Shown here piece after piece: positions 43,423 through 52,160 of a DNA stretch of 64,000 nucleotides. The position numbers were made by a program, and so were the translations under genes. Positions within the stretch are counted from its first letter, which is position 1. The number at the start of each line of letters is the position of its first letter. The notes beneath the pieces are model-generated. The model saw only the letters and a list, made by a program, of their open reading frames with translations. It had not been told where the DNA came from and did no database searches. This DNA is from Streptomyces sp. NBC_00459. GTDB taxonomy: Bacteria; Actinomycetota; Actinomycetes; Streptomycetales; Streptomycetaceae. The stretch lies in NCBI RefSeq assembly GCF_036013955.1, contig NZ_CP107903.1, positions 4,960,001 to 5,024,000 on the forward strand, in the 5' to 3' direction.

Positions 43423-44937
43423 ATGTCCGACCCACTGCCTCGTCCCGAGCCGTGCGTGCCGCAGTTGCTGGAGGCGATGCGGGCCGTCGGGAGCGGGCTC
43501 GGGCCGCATGCCACGCTGGAGCGGATCTGTGCGACGGCCACCGCCCTGGTGGACGCCGGGCGCGCGGCCATCGGGGTCCTCGCCGAGGACGGCATCGGCT
43601 TCGCCGACTTCGTTCACCACGGCGTCGACGAGGAGACCGTCCGATGGGTCGAGCCGATCCGGGTGCACGGTGAGGTCTTCGGGAATCTGTACCTGGGTGA
43701 CAAGCGTGGTGGCGGCCCGTTCACCGAGCACGATCTGACCCTGGTCCGTGTGCTGGCCACCGAGGCGGGCATCGCCATCGGCAACGCCCGCCTGTACGAG
43801 GCCGCCCGGCAGCGCGAGCGCTGGATCGACGGGTCCGTGGCCGTGACCACCGCGCTCCTCTCGGGCGGTGACATCGGCGACTCCCTTCGGATCGTCGCCG
43901 AACAGGCCCGCCGGCTCTCCGGGGCGGCGGCCGGGATCGTGCTGCTGCCCGCCGAGGAGGGCGGCCTGGAGATCGTCGCCGTGGACGCGGAACGCCCCTC
44001 CGACGCGCTCGGCGTGATCATCCCGCCGGAGAGCGAGATCGTCGCCGAACTCCTCGACGGCGAGCCGGTGTTCGTCGCGGACGCGGCCACCGACCCCCGG
44101 CTGGCCATCCACACCGGCCTCACCCGCGACTACGGGCCCACCATGCTGCTGCCCCTGCAGAGCGACGGCCGCGTCGTCGGCAGCCTCGCCATGCCCCGCG
44201 CGCGGGGAGCGCGCGCGTTCACGGAGACGGAGCACGCGCTCGCCGTCCAGTTCGCCGCACAGGCCGCGCTCGCGCTCATGATGGCCGAGGCACAGCGCGA
44301 CCGGGAACGGCTCGCGGTGTACGAGGACCGCGACCGGATCGCCCGTGACCTGCACGATCTCGTCATCCAACGGCTGTTCGCCACCGGGATGATGCTGGAG
44401 AGCGCCCAGCGCGGACCGGTCGCGCCCGAGGTGCGGGACGGCGTCGGCAGGGCCGTCGACGAACTCGACGTCACCATCCAGGAGATCCGCACCGCGATCT
44501 TCGCGCTCCAGGACGACCCCGGCGAGGCGCCTGCCCAACTGACCACGCGGGTGCGGCGGGAGATCCACATGGCCGCCGTGGCACTCGGCTTCAAACCCTC
44601 GCTCCAGGTGGTCGGTCCGGTCGACACCGCCGTCGGTGAGCTGACCGGCAAGAACCTCGTCGCCGCTCTTCGCGAGGGACTGTCCAACGCCTTCCGCCAT
44701 GCCGGGGCGTCCCGGATCGATGTCGTGGTCGACGCGGACATGACCCTGCCGGACGGCCGGAAGGGCGTACGGCTGACCGTCGCCGACGACGGCGTCGGCA
44801 TCCCCGAGGGCGGTCGGCGCAGTGGCCTCAGGAACCTGAAACGGCGCGCCGAGTCGCTGGGCGGCGACAGTCGGCACGGACCGGGCAGCGGCCCGGACGG
44901 TGGCGGTACGACGGTGGTGTGGCAGGCGCCGTACTGA
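43423..44937 (+). CDS. GAF-domain sensor histidine kinase (HisKA_3, NarL-partner type)
   Basis: 504 residues. Two GAF domains (about 20-165 and 185-300) precede the phospho-acceptor His311 in RDLHDLVIQRLF and a short HATPase_c (NLVAALREGLSNAFRHAGAS, DDGVGIPEGG). The layout resembles the DevS/DosS redox or gas sensors. No membrane segment is seen, and no response regulator gene adjoins it. It starts 9 bp after cydDC and may read through with the cyd operon, which supports sensing of oxygen or redox state; this is inference. Confidence 0.9.
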   Translation: MSDPLPRPEPCVPQLLEAMRAVGSGLGPHATLERICATATALVDAGRAAIGVLAEDGIGFADFVHHGVDEETVRWVEPIRVHGEVFGNLYLGDKRGGGPFTEHDLTLVRVLATEAGIAIGNARLYEAARQRERWIDGSVAVTTALLSGGDIGDSLRIVAEQARRLSGAAAGIVLLPAEEGGLEIVAVDAERPSDALGVIIPPESEIVAELLDGEPVFVADAATDPRLAIHTGLTRDYGPTMLLPLQSDGRVVGSLAMPRARGARAFTETEHALAVQFAAQAALALMMAEAQRDRERLAVYEDRDRIARDLHDLVIQRLFATGMMLESAQRGPVAPEVRDGVGRAVDELDVTIQEIRTAIFALQDDPGEAPAQLTTRVRREIHMAAVALGFKPSLQVVGPVDTAVGELTGKNLVAALREGLSNAFRHAGASRIDVVVDADMTLPDGRKGVRLTVADDGVGIPEGGRRSGLRNLKRRAESLGGDSRHGPGSGPDGGGTTVVWQAPY

Positions 44938-45039
44938 GCCTGTCGCGGACCCGGTCGCTGAGCCGTTCGTGGCCAGAGGTCCCCCAGGCGTACGACTTGA
45001 ACAGGCGACCGGCCCGGGTTGGGGTGCACGATCGCTGAC

Positions 45040-46107
45040 ATGGGCTCACGTCGCCGTCATCCGCTGCTGGTTCCGGCACTGCTGTGCGCGCTCGTGGTCC
45101 TGGTCGCCCGGCCCACGGCCGCCTCGGGCGAGGACACGGACGCCGGACCGGACTCCGCCACGGACTCGGGTCTCAGCACCGAGGTGACCCGGCTGTACGC
45201 GGAAGCCGCCGTGGTGACGCAGCAGTACGAGGCCGGACGGCGCGAGTCCGAGGCGGAGGGGGCCAGGGCCCGGCGGTACGAGGAACTCCTCGCCCGTGAA
45301 CGGCGCGACATCGCCGTTCTGCACGAGGACCTGGGCCGGATCGCACGCGGCCAGTACCGCAGCGGAGGCGGCCTGCCGCTCACCGCGCAGATGCTGCTCG
45401 CGGACAGCCCCGAGGAGCTGATGCGCGGTCAGCGGGCGGTGTGGCAGGCCGATCTCGCCGTCAACAACGCGATCGACAAGAGCCGGCGCGCGGAGGCCCG
45501 GCTCGCCGCCGACGAGGCGAAGGCGGCGGCGCAGTGGCAGAAGCTGGAGCGGCGCAACAGCGAGATCGCGGAGCTGAAGCGGACGATCGAGGCGAAGCTC
45601 GAAGAGGCCCGCTGGACACTTCAGGGCCGGGCCGACGCCTCGGTCGCGGCGGGCTCGTGCCGGGGTGCCGTCCGGCTCGACCAGCCGGATCCCGGGACCA
45701 TGCCGGAGTACGTCACGCCGGTGGAGACGTACGAGCTCTCCGCGAGTTTCGGCAGCGGCGGCGACCGGTGGGCGAACGGGCACACCGGGCAGGACTTCGC
45801 GGTACCGATCGGCACTCCGGTGCGGGCGGTCGGCGAGGGCACCGTGGTCTCGGTGTCGTGCGGGGGCGCCTTCGGCATCGAGATCGTGATCGAGCACGCC
45901 GGGGGCTACTACACGCAGTACGCGCACCTCGCCGCCGTCACCGTCGACCAGGGGCAGCGGGTGACCCCGGGCCAGTGGATCGGCCAGACCGGCACGACCG
46001 GCAACTCGACCGGCCCGCATCTGCACTTCGAGGTACGCGTCACACCGGAACTGGGGTCGGGGGTGGATCCGGCGGCGTGGCTGACGGCACGCGGGGTGCG
46101 GTTGTAG
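45040..46107 (+). CDS. Secreted M23 peptidase (LytM-type)
   Basis: 355 residues. Signal peptide with PLLVPALLCALVVLVARP, then a coiled-coil region (about 45-205, with RRYEELLARERRDIAVLHED) like that of septal EnvC/amidase activators, and the M23 domain. Zinc ligands: HTGQD (His248, Asp252) and HLHF (His327, His329). The set looks catalytically complete. It would cleave peptidoglycan peptides or activate amidases outside the membrane. The ATG at 45040 begins a better signal peptide than the frame's first start at 45019. Confidence 0.9.
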   Translation: MGSRRRHPLLVPALLCALVVLVARPTAASGEDTDAGPDSATDSGLSTEVTRLYAEAAVVTQQYEAGRRESEAEGARARRYEELLARERRDIAVLHEDLGRIARGQYRSGGGLPLTAQMLLADSPEELMRGQRAVWQADLAVNNAIDKSRRAEARLAADEAKAAAQWQKLERRNSEIAELKRTIEAKLEEARWTLQGRADASVAAGSCRGAVRLDQPDPGTMPEYVTPVETYELSASFGSGGDRWANGHTGQDFAVPIGTPVRAVGEGTVVSVSCGGAFGIEIVIEHAGGYYTQYAHLAAVTVDQGQRVTPGQWIGQTGTTGNSTGPHLHFEVRVTPELGSGVDPAAWLTARGVRL

Positions 46108-46133
46108 TGGGCGGTCCCCTTGCGGCGGCTTCC

Positions 46134-47003
46134 TCAGAGGCGTTCCGCGAGCAGCCGCTCGATCACGACGGCCACCCCGTCCTCGTTGTTGGGCGCCGTG
46201 TGGCCCGAGGCCGCCGCGAGGACGTCGGGATGCGCGTTGCCCATCGCGTACGACCGGCCCGCCCAGGTGAGCATCTCGACGTCGTTCGGCATGTCCCCGA
46301 AGGCGACGACCTCCTCGGACGAGATGCCCCGCTCGGCGCAGCACAGGGCCAGGGTGCTCGCCTTGGAGACCTCGGGGCCGCTGATCTCCAGCAGAGCGCT
46401 GGGGCTGGAGCGGGTCACGGTGGCACGGTCGCCGATCGCGAGCCGGGCGGTGGTGAGGAACGCGTCGGGGTCCATCGTGTGGTGGAAGGCGAGGATCTTG
46501 AGCACGGGCTCACCGTCGCTCGGCCCGCCCGGGGCCAGCAGCTTCTCGGCGGGCGCCAGATTGTCCGGCACCTCCATGTGCAGCTTCGGATACTCCGGCT
46601 CCTGGTGGAAGCCGTACGTCTGCTCCACGGCGTACACGGTCCCCGGGGCGGCCTCGCGCAGCAGCCGTACGGCGTCCAGCGCGTTCTCCCTGGCCAGCTC
46701 CCGCACCTTCACGAAGCGGTGGGCGCCGGGGCCGCCGTGGAGGTCGACCACGGCGGCGCCGTTGCCGCAGATCGCCAGACCGTGACCGTGGACGTGCTCG
46801 CTGACGACGTCCATCCAGCGGGCCGGGCGGCCCGTGACGAAGAAGACCTCGACACCCGCGGCCTCGGCGGCGGCCAGGGCGGCGACCGTGCGTGGGGACA
46901 CCGACTTGTCGTCGCGCAGCAGGGTTCCGTCGAGGTCGGTGGCGATCAGCCGGATAGGGAGGGCGGCGGCGGGGGTCTCGGGCTCTCGGGTCGCTGAGGT
47001 CAC
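46134..47003 (-). CDS. Cof-type HAD phosphatase
   Basis: 289 residues. HAD motif I is IATDLDGTLL, and motif IV is AFGDMPNDVEML (type IIB cap). It is close to the HAD protein at 56356 in family but a different gene. It would dephosphorylate a sugar phosphate or nucleotide, with FAD-like or other substrates possible. It is convergent with the M23 peptidase gene. Confidence 0.9.
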   Translation of the reverse strand: MTSATREPETPAAALPIRLIATDLDGTLLRDDKSVSPRTVAALAAAEAAGVEVFFVTGRPARWMDVVSEHVHGHGLAICGNGAAVVDLHGGPGAHRFVKVRELARENALDAVRLLREAAPGTVYAVEQTYGFHQEPEYPKLHMEVPDNLAPAEKLLAPGGPSDGEPVLKILAFHHTMDPDAFLTTARLAIGDRATVTRSSPSALLEISGPEVSKASTLALCCAERGISSEEVVAFGDMPNDVEMLTWAGRSYAMGNAHPDVLAAASGHTAPNNEDGVAVVIERLLAERL

Positions 47004-47045
47004 CCGGCCATTCTCGCGTATGTCCGCGCACGCCCGTGCGACGGT

Positions 47046-47073
47046 CCGCCCAGGTGAGTACTCACCTGGGCGG
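47046..47073. terminator. 28-bp perfect palindrome between two minus-strand genes
   Basis: CCGCCCAGGTGAGT / ACTCACCTGGGCGG with no spacer, 8 bp past the stop of the LLM gene. It probably terminates that transcript; being a perfect palindrome, it could also be an operator for the following HAD gene. Confidence 0.6.
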
Positions 47074-47080
47074 TGCTGGG

Positions 47081-47992
47081 TCAGCGCAGCTGCGTCGGCG
47101 CCTCCAGGGCGATGCGCTCGAAGATCCGCTCGTCGGCCGCGAAGTCGGAGTCGGGGATGGGCCAGTGGATGACGATCTCGGTGAACCCCAGTTCCTGGTG
47201 CCGGCCCGCGAAGTCGACGAACGCGTCCACGGACTCCAGCGGACGCCCCCGGTCAGGGGTGAACCCGGTGAGCAGGATCCTGTCGAGTCCGCTCACGTCC
47301 CGGCCGATCGCGGCGCAGGCGTCGGCCAGCTTCTCGGTCTGCCCGCGCAGGGCCTGCACCGACTGTTCGGGCGTGCCGCTCTCGAACAGCCGGGGGTCGC
47401 CGGTCGTCACCCACGCCTGCCCGTACCGTGCCGCGAGCTTCAGCCCGCGCGGGCCGGTGGCGGCCACCGCGAAGGGCAGCCGGGGGCGCTGCACACAGCC
47501 CGGGATGTTGCGCACCTCGTGGGCCGAGTAGTAGTCGCCCTGGTACGAGACGCCGTCCTTGCCGTCCTCGGTCAGCAGCTTGTCGAGGAGCGCGACGAAC
47601 TCACCGAACCGGTCGGCACGCTCCCGGGGTGTCCACGGGTCCTGGCCCAGCGCGGTGGCGTCGAAGCCGGTGCCGCCCGCGCCGATGCCCAGGGTGATCC
47701 TTCCGTTCGACACGTCGTCGAGGGAGATCAGCTCCTTGGCCAGCGTCACCGGGTGCCGGAAGTTCGGCGAGGTCACCAGGGTGCCCAGCCGCAGCCGGTC
47801 GGTGACAGCGGCGGCGGCCGTGAGCGTGGGCACGGCACCGAACCACGGGCCGTCCCGGAAGGTGCGCCAGGACAGGTGGTCGTAGGTGAACGCGGTGTGG
47901 AACCCGAGCTGCTCCGCGCGCTCCCAGGTCGAACGGCCGCCCTCGTGCCAACGGCGGTACGGAAGGATCACGGTGCTCAGGTGCAGACTCAT
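47081..47992 (-). CDS. LLM-class F420-dependent oxidoreductase
   Basis: 303 residues of the luciferase-like (LLM) fold: FTYDHLSWRTF, then LVTSPNFRHPVTLAKE and GIGAGGTGFDATALGQ. These actinobacterial enzymes use F420 or FMN. The substrate is unknown. The ATG at 47992 was chosen since the frame upstream (to 48046) runs through a parS site. Confidence 0.88.
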   Translation of the reverse strand: MSLHLSTVILPYRRWHEGGRSTWERAEQLGFHTAFTYDHLSWRTFRDGPWFGAVPTLTAAAAVTDRLRLGTLVTSPNFRHPVTLAKELISLDDVSNGRITLGIGAGGTGFDATALGQDPWTPRERADRFGEFVALLDKLLTEDGKDGVSYQGDYYSAHEVRNIPGCVQRPRLPFAVAATGPRGLKLAARYGQAWVTTGDPRLFESGTPEQSVQALRGQTEKLADACAAIGRDVSGLDRILLTGFTPDRGRPLESVDAFVDFAGRHQELGFTEIVIHWPIPDSDFAADERIFERIALEAPTQLR

Positions 47993-48017
47993 GGTCAGAG
48001 AGCCTAGGCCCGGTTCA

Positions 48018-48033
48018 TGTTTCACGTGAAACA
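48018..48033. other. parS site, perfect 16-mer
   Basis: Exact TGTTTCACGTGAAACA, 25 bp before the start of the LLM oxidoreductase gene. Confidence 0.93.
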
Positions 48034-48056
48034 TGCCACCGGGCACCTGCTGAGGG

Positions 48057-48515
48057 TCACCGGACGCGACTGCTGAGCCACGGGCTGACGCCGAACACCG
48101 GGATGTACTCCTTGTACGTGCGGTCGCCGGGCAGCGGGACGACCAGGTGGCGGCCGGGCGGGAAGCGGCGGGCCGTGACGAACGCGAGGCCGTCGTAGAC
48201 CGAGCGGAGGAAGGCGGGGACGTCGTCGCGTGGGATGTCGGGGCATTCGACGCCCTCGACCGTGATCAGCGCGTCGTCGTCGGGGAACAGGCGGACGGTG
48301 ACCCGGGGGACTCCGCCGAGCTCGGCGAAGGCCTCGTGCGGAAGCGAGCCGTCCGGGTCCGTGGTGACGCCGATGCCCGCGGCCGTGCGCCGGGAGGTCT
48401 GGTCGGCGCCGATGTCGTGGCCGACCTCGATCTCACGGGCGTACTCGGCGGCGAGGGCGCGCAAAGCGGTGACGGCGGCCTCGGTGCTGGGCAGATGGTC
48501 CATGGCCTCGATCAT
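48057..48515 (-). CDS. Hypothetical protein of 152 residues
   Basis: Soluble, acidic, with a mixed alpha/beta pattern. MDHLPSTEAAVTALRALAAE and the RFPPGRHLVVPLPGDRTYKEYI end are visible. I do not recognise a family. The start is ATG at 48515 or 48503 (MDHLP). It lies 23 bp from kptA on the same strand, so it may share its transcript. Confidence 0.7.
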   Translation of the reverse strand: MIEAMDHLPSTEAAVTALRALAAEYAREIEVGHDIGADQTSRRTAAGIGVTTDPDGSLPHEAFAELGGVPRVTVRLFPDDDALITVEGVECPDIPRDDVPAFLRSVYDGLAFVTARRFPPGRHLVVPLPGDRTYKEYIPVFGVSPWLSSRVR

Positions 48516-48538
48516 GCCGGGGCCGGTGCCACGCGGTG

Positions 48539-49102
48539 TCAGTGCGGGTCGGAGAACCGCAGATAGCGCGGCGGTACGGCCTCCGTGAGCCACACGCCGT
48601 TCGCGCTGACGTGGAAGAGGTGGCCGTCGCGGTGCATGGCGGCCGAGTCGACCGAGAGCACGACGGGCCGGCCTCGGCGGGCGCCGACCCGGGTCGCGGT
48701 CTCACGGTCGGCCGAGAGGTGCACGGCGTGCCGGTTCATGGGCCGCAGGCCCTCGGCACGGATGGCGTCCAGGAAGCGGTCCACCGTGCCGTGGTAGAGG
48801 TACGGCGGCGGAGTCGCCGGGGGCAGTCCGAGGTCGACCTCGACGCTGTGGCCCTGGCTGGCGCGGATCCGCGTTCCGTCGATCGCGAAGCGCTTCTTGT
48901 CGTTGGCGGCGACCACGTGGTCCAGCTCGTCCCGGGTGAACCGGAAGCCGTGGGCCGTGGCAGCCGCGATCAGTGTGTCGATCTCGACCCAGCCGGCCTC
49001 GTCGAGCGCGAGCCCGATCCGCTCCGGCTGGTGCCGCAGATGCTTCGACAGGTACTTCGACACCTTCACGGTGCGTCTTTCATCCATCTCTTTCTCGGTC
49101 AT
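48539..49102 (-). CDS. kptA: RNA 2'-phosphotransferase (Tpt1/KptA family)
   Basis: 187 residues. VSKYLSKHLRHQPERIG, the YHGT motif and the RHAVHLSADRETA block match Tpt1/KptA. In eukaryotes the family removes the 2'-phosphate left by tRNA splicing, using NAD+; bacterial members have no such tRNA ligation step and their biological role is unsettled. The ATG at 49102 opens near the conserved start. The upstream region has DnaA-box sequences. Confidence 0.9.
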   Translation of the reverse strand: MTEKEMDERRTVKVSKYLSKHLRHQPERIGLALDEAGWVEIDTLIAAATAHGFRFTRDELDHVVAANDKKRFAIDGTRIRASQGHSVEVDLGLPPATPPPYLYHGTVDRFLDAIRAEGLRPMNRHAVHLSADRETATRVGARRGRPVVLSVDSAAMHRDGHLFHVSANGVWLTEAVPPRYLRFSDPH

Positions 49103-49158
49103 CCCGTAAGGGTGCCGGGCGAGACGGTGATCACGCATTTGATTTTGGTCCGGAGGTT

Positions 49159-49262
49159 TGATCCACAGCCAAGTGCGGTTATCCACAGGGGAATTGAGAA
49201 AACTGTGGACAACTGGTCGGCGTTTTGCGACCTTTGGTCAACTTGGTTATATTTATTACCTT
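49159..49262. promoter_or_regulatory. DnaA boxes next to an A/T-rich stretch
   Basis: A near-box TGATCCACA (49159-49167), a perfect TTATCCACA (49179-49187) and a perfect TGTGGACAA (49204-49212, complement of the Streptomyces-preferred box). They are followed by an unusually A/T-rich run, TTGGTTATATTTATTACC (49244-49260). It also includes the kptA promoter region. Confidence 0.5.
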
Positions 49263-49275
49263 TTGGCTCCTGTGG

Positions 49276-51030
49276 TTACAGCGGCGGATCCATCCGCGCC
49301 AGCGTCCTCAACGCCCCCGGCAGGAAGCGGGACATGAGGTGTGCGCCCCGGGCCTCCGGTGTCACCGGCGCGACCGCCTCGTTGCGCACCACCGCGCGCA
49401 GGATCGCCGAAGCCACCTTCTCCGGCGGGTAGTTGCGCAACCCGTACAGCCGAGCCGTCCGCTTCTGTCGGCGGGCCTGTTCCTCGGCGTCGACTCCCGT
49501 GAAACGCGCGGTCGTTGTGATGTTCGTGTTGACGAACCCGGGGCAGATCGCCGAGACGCCGATGCCCTGGCCCGCCAGCTCGGCGCGCAGACACTCGCTG
49601 AGCATGAGCACCGCGGCCTTCGAAGTGCTGTACGCGGGAAGGGCTTTGGAGGGCTGGTACGCGGCCGCGGACGCGATGTTGACGATGTGCCCGCCCTGTC
49701 CGCGCTCGGCCATCTGCTTCCCGAAGAGCCGGCAACCGTGGATCACACCCCACAAGTTGACGTCCAGGACCTTCTTCCAGTCCTCCGGGGTCGTGTCGAA
49801 GAAGGACCCGGAGAGCCCGATCCCCGCGTTGTTCACCAGCACGTCCACGATGCCGTACTCGGTGGCGACCTTCTCGGCGAGCTTCTCCATCGCCTGCTCG
49901 TCCGTGACGTCCACCGGCTCCGCCCAGGCCTCGGGAGCGCCGACGAGCCGGGCCAACTCGGCCGTACGGGCGGCGCTTTCGGCGTCCCGGTCGACGGCCA
50001 CCACACGAGCGCCCGCCTCGGCGAACGCGAAGGCCGTCGCCCGTCCGATGCCGCTGCCCGCCCCGGTGACCAGGACGAGCTGCCCGCCGAAACGCTGTGC
50101 GTGGGGGCCCGTTGCCGCCGCCGGGAGCCGCCCGCCCTCGTTGGCGGTCGCGAACTCCCCGATCCAGGCGGCCACCTGGTCGGGCCGGGTGCGCGGGATC
50201 CAGTGCTTGGCGTCGAGCGTGCGGCGCACCAGCCGGGGCGCCCACCGCTCCAGTCCGTCGTACAGCCGCTCGGAGAGGAACGCGTCCCCCAGGGGCGTGA
50301 TGAGCTGCACGGGCGCGTGTGCGTGCGCGTCCGGGCGCGGCCTGCGCAGCCGGGACCGTACGTTGTCCCGGTACAGCCAGGCGCCGTTGGCCGCGTCCGT
50401 GGGCAGGGAGGCGGTGGGGTAACCGTCCCCGGAGACCTTTTCGAGGCGGGCCAGCAGCTTCGGCCAGCGTTTGCCGAGCGGGCCGCGCCAGGCGAGTTCG
50501 GGCAGCACGGGCGTGTGCAGCGCGTACACGTACCAGGATCTGCGGCCCTGGCCCAGGAGTTGGGCGACCGCACGCGGGGTGGGCCGCTTCAGGCGACCCT
50601 TCGTCCAGTGGCCGAGGTGGTCGAGGGACGGCCCGGACATCGACGTGAAGGACGCGATCCGGCCCTCGGTGCGTGCGACGGTGACGAACTCCCAGGACTG
50701 CACCGAGCCCCAGTCGTGCCCCACCAGGTGCACAGGCCGGTCCGGGCTGACCGCGTCCGCGACGGCCAGGAAGTCGTCCGTGAGCTTCGCCAGGGTGAAG
50801 CCGCCGCGCAGCGGACGCGGCGTCGTCGAACTGCCGTGACCCCGCACGTCGTACAGCACGACGTGGAAGCGGTCGGCGAGCCGCGCGGCGACCTGGGACC
50901 ACACCTCCTTGGTGTCCGGATAGCCGTGCACGAGGATCACCGTGGGGTCCGAGGGGTCGCCCAACTCGGCGACGCACAGCTCGATCCCGCCCGTACGTAC
51001 CCGGCGCTCACGCGCCCCGTCGAGAGTCAC
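49276..51030 (-). CDS. Alpha/beta hydrolase fused to a short-chain dehydrogenase
   Basis: 584 residues. Residues 1-300 are an alpha/beta hydrolase of the epoxide-hydrolase type (VILVHGYPDT, nucleophile Asp106 in VGHDWGSV, with a cap and a C-terminal His region). Residues 310-570 are a classical SDR (TGAGSGIG, NNAGIG, YSTSKAAVL). This two-enzyme chain is known in actinobacteria; the coupled reaction is unknown. The C-terminus ends MDPPL. It probably shares a transcript with the M24 peptidase gene 28 bp upstream. Confidence 0.9.
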   Translation of the reverse strand: MTLDGARERRVRTGGIELCVAELGDPSDPTVILVHGYPDTKEVWSQVAARLADRFHVVLYDVRGHGSSTTPRPLRGGFTLAKLTDDFLAVADAVSPDRPVHLVGHDWGSVQSWEFVTVARTEGRIASFTSMSGPSLDHLGHWTKGRLKRPTPRAVAQLLGQGRRSWYVYALHTPVLPELAWRGPLGKRWPKLLARLEKVSGDGYPTASLPTDAANGAWLYRDNVRSRLRRPRPDAHAHAPVQLITPLGDAFLSERLYDGLERWAPRLVRRTLDAKHWIPRTRPDQVAAWIGEFATANEGGRLPAAATGPHAQRFGGQLVLVTGAGSGIGRATAFAFAEAGARVVAVDRDAESAARTAELARLVGAPEAWAEPVDVTDEQAMEKLAEKVATEYGIVDVLVNNAGIGLSGSFFDTTPEDWKKVLDVNLWGVIHGCRLFGKQMAERGQGGHIVNIASAAAYQPSKALPAYSTSKAAVLMLSECLRAELAGQGIGVSAICPGFVNTNITTTARFTGVDAEEQARRQKRTARLYGLRNYPPEKVASAILRAVVRNEAVAPVTPEARGAHLMSRFLPGALRTLARMDPPL

Positions 51031-51058
51031 TCGTCCTCCGTCTCAAGGGTCACGATCG

Positions 51059-51934
51059 TCACTTCGTCTCCGCCCAGCGCCGCACGTGCGGCAGATCGTC
51101 GTCCAGCCAGAACGCGCTCTCCCGCGGGTCCGCGGAGTCCGTGACGACCAGGATCTCCTCGAACTTCGCCCCTGTGCCCCGGAATCCGAGATGCGGCTCG
51201 ACCGCCCACAGGCCCGGCTGCGGCGGGTGGTCGGAGAAGCGGTACGGCGACCACAGGGGCGACCAGCCCTCGCGGTGGCCGCGCAGCGCGTCGCCCGCCA
51301 GCCCTTTCAGGGACTGCGTACCGAACCCGAACAGCCGGGGCGACCACGACCGTTCGCGTACCCGGTCGACCTTGTGCGCGATCACCCCGAAGGGATACGC
51401 GCGATGCCGGTTGGCGTAGCCCTGGCGGACCATGAGGCGGTCCACGTCCTCGTAGATCTCGCGCAGCGGGCGCCGCTCGCGCACCTCGCGCAGGATCAGC
51501 TCGCGGTGCGCCTCCAGGTCGGCCATCAGCCGGTCCTGCACCGGGTTGGCGCCGAGCGAGCCGGAGTAGCCGATGTCCGCCGCGAAACCCCGGTGGACCG
51601 GGGCCAGGTCCAGGATGAACGGCATCCCCGGCTCCAGTCGGCGGCCGGTCGGGAAGAACTGGAGGGGGATGCGGAAGTTCACGAACGCCGTGCGGTCCCC
51701 GAACCAGGCGAAGGGCAGATGGAACCAGTCCCGCACACCCCGCTCGCGCAGCCACTCCCGCTGCATCCGGGCCGCCTCGCGCTCGGTGATCCCCGGCTCC
51801 AGCCGTGCCGCGACGGCCTCCGCACACTCGTACGCCAGCCGTTGCACCCGTCTGAACCCGGCCAGTTCACCGGCCGACTCGCTGGTGAGCCCGCCTGCCT
51901 CCGCCGTCGCCATTGCCGCGCCCACCGTCCCCAT
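51059..51934 (-). CDS. M24 (creatinase/prolidase-type) metallopeptidase
   Basis: About 291 residues from the ATG at 51934 (alternatives are the ATG at 51913 and the GTG at 51979). ILDLAPVHRGFAADIGYS supplies the first Asp pair, and VEPHLGF with FEEILVV holds the later Glu ligands; some canonical M24 ligands are not obvious, so activity is uncertain. It may act as an aminopeptidase on X-Pro or on small amidines. The neighbour downstream is the hydrolase-SDR fusion. Confidence 0.82.
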   Translation of the reverse strand: MGTVGAAMATAEAGGLTSESAGELAGFRRVQRLAYECAEAVAARLEPGITEREAARMQREWLRERGVRDWFHLPFAWFGDRTAFVNFRIPLQFFPTGRRLEPGMPFILDLAPVHRGFAADIGYSGSLGANPVQDRLMADLEAHRELILREVRERRPLREIYEDVDRLMVRQGYANRHRAYPFGVIAHKVDRVRERSWSPRLFGFGTQSLKGLAGDALRGHREGWSPLWSPYRFSDHPPQPGLWAVEPHLGFRGTGAKFEEILVVTDSADPRESAFWLDDDLPHVRRWAETK

Positions 51935-52014
51935 CGACCGCGCTACGTGCCCGTAACTTGACCCTCGCGAATCTGACACTTGTTAGAGCCGGCGTCAACA
52001 GTCGAACGCCTGTC

Positions 52015-52041
52015 TGTGGACAACGGAGCCGATGTGGATAA
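52015..52041. promoter_or_regulatory. Two perfect DnaA boxes upstream of an ABC operon
   Basis: TGTGGACAA (52015-52023) and TGTGGATAA (52033-52041), both exact complements of TTGTCCACA and TTATCCACA, in the same orientation 9 bp apart. Confidence 0.5.
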
Positions 52042-52160
52042 CCCGCAGTCGGTTGTTCGACCTGAGGGGGACCCCTACGGGCCCGTACGACTGGAGGTGG
52101 ATATGGAGACAGCTCTTCGGGTTGACGACCGATGTGGTGTGCGCCACTACCGTCGTGGAC

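Noticed and set aside
42691..44877. 728-codon minus-strand frame opposite cydDC and the histidine kinase gene
   Set aside because: Shadow frame across two well-supported genes; it lacks any conserved motif.
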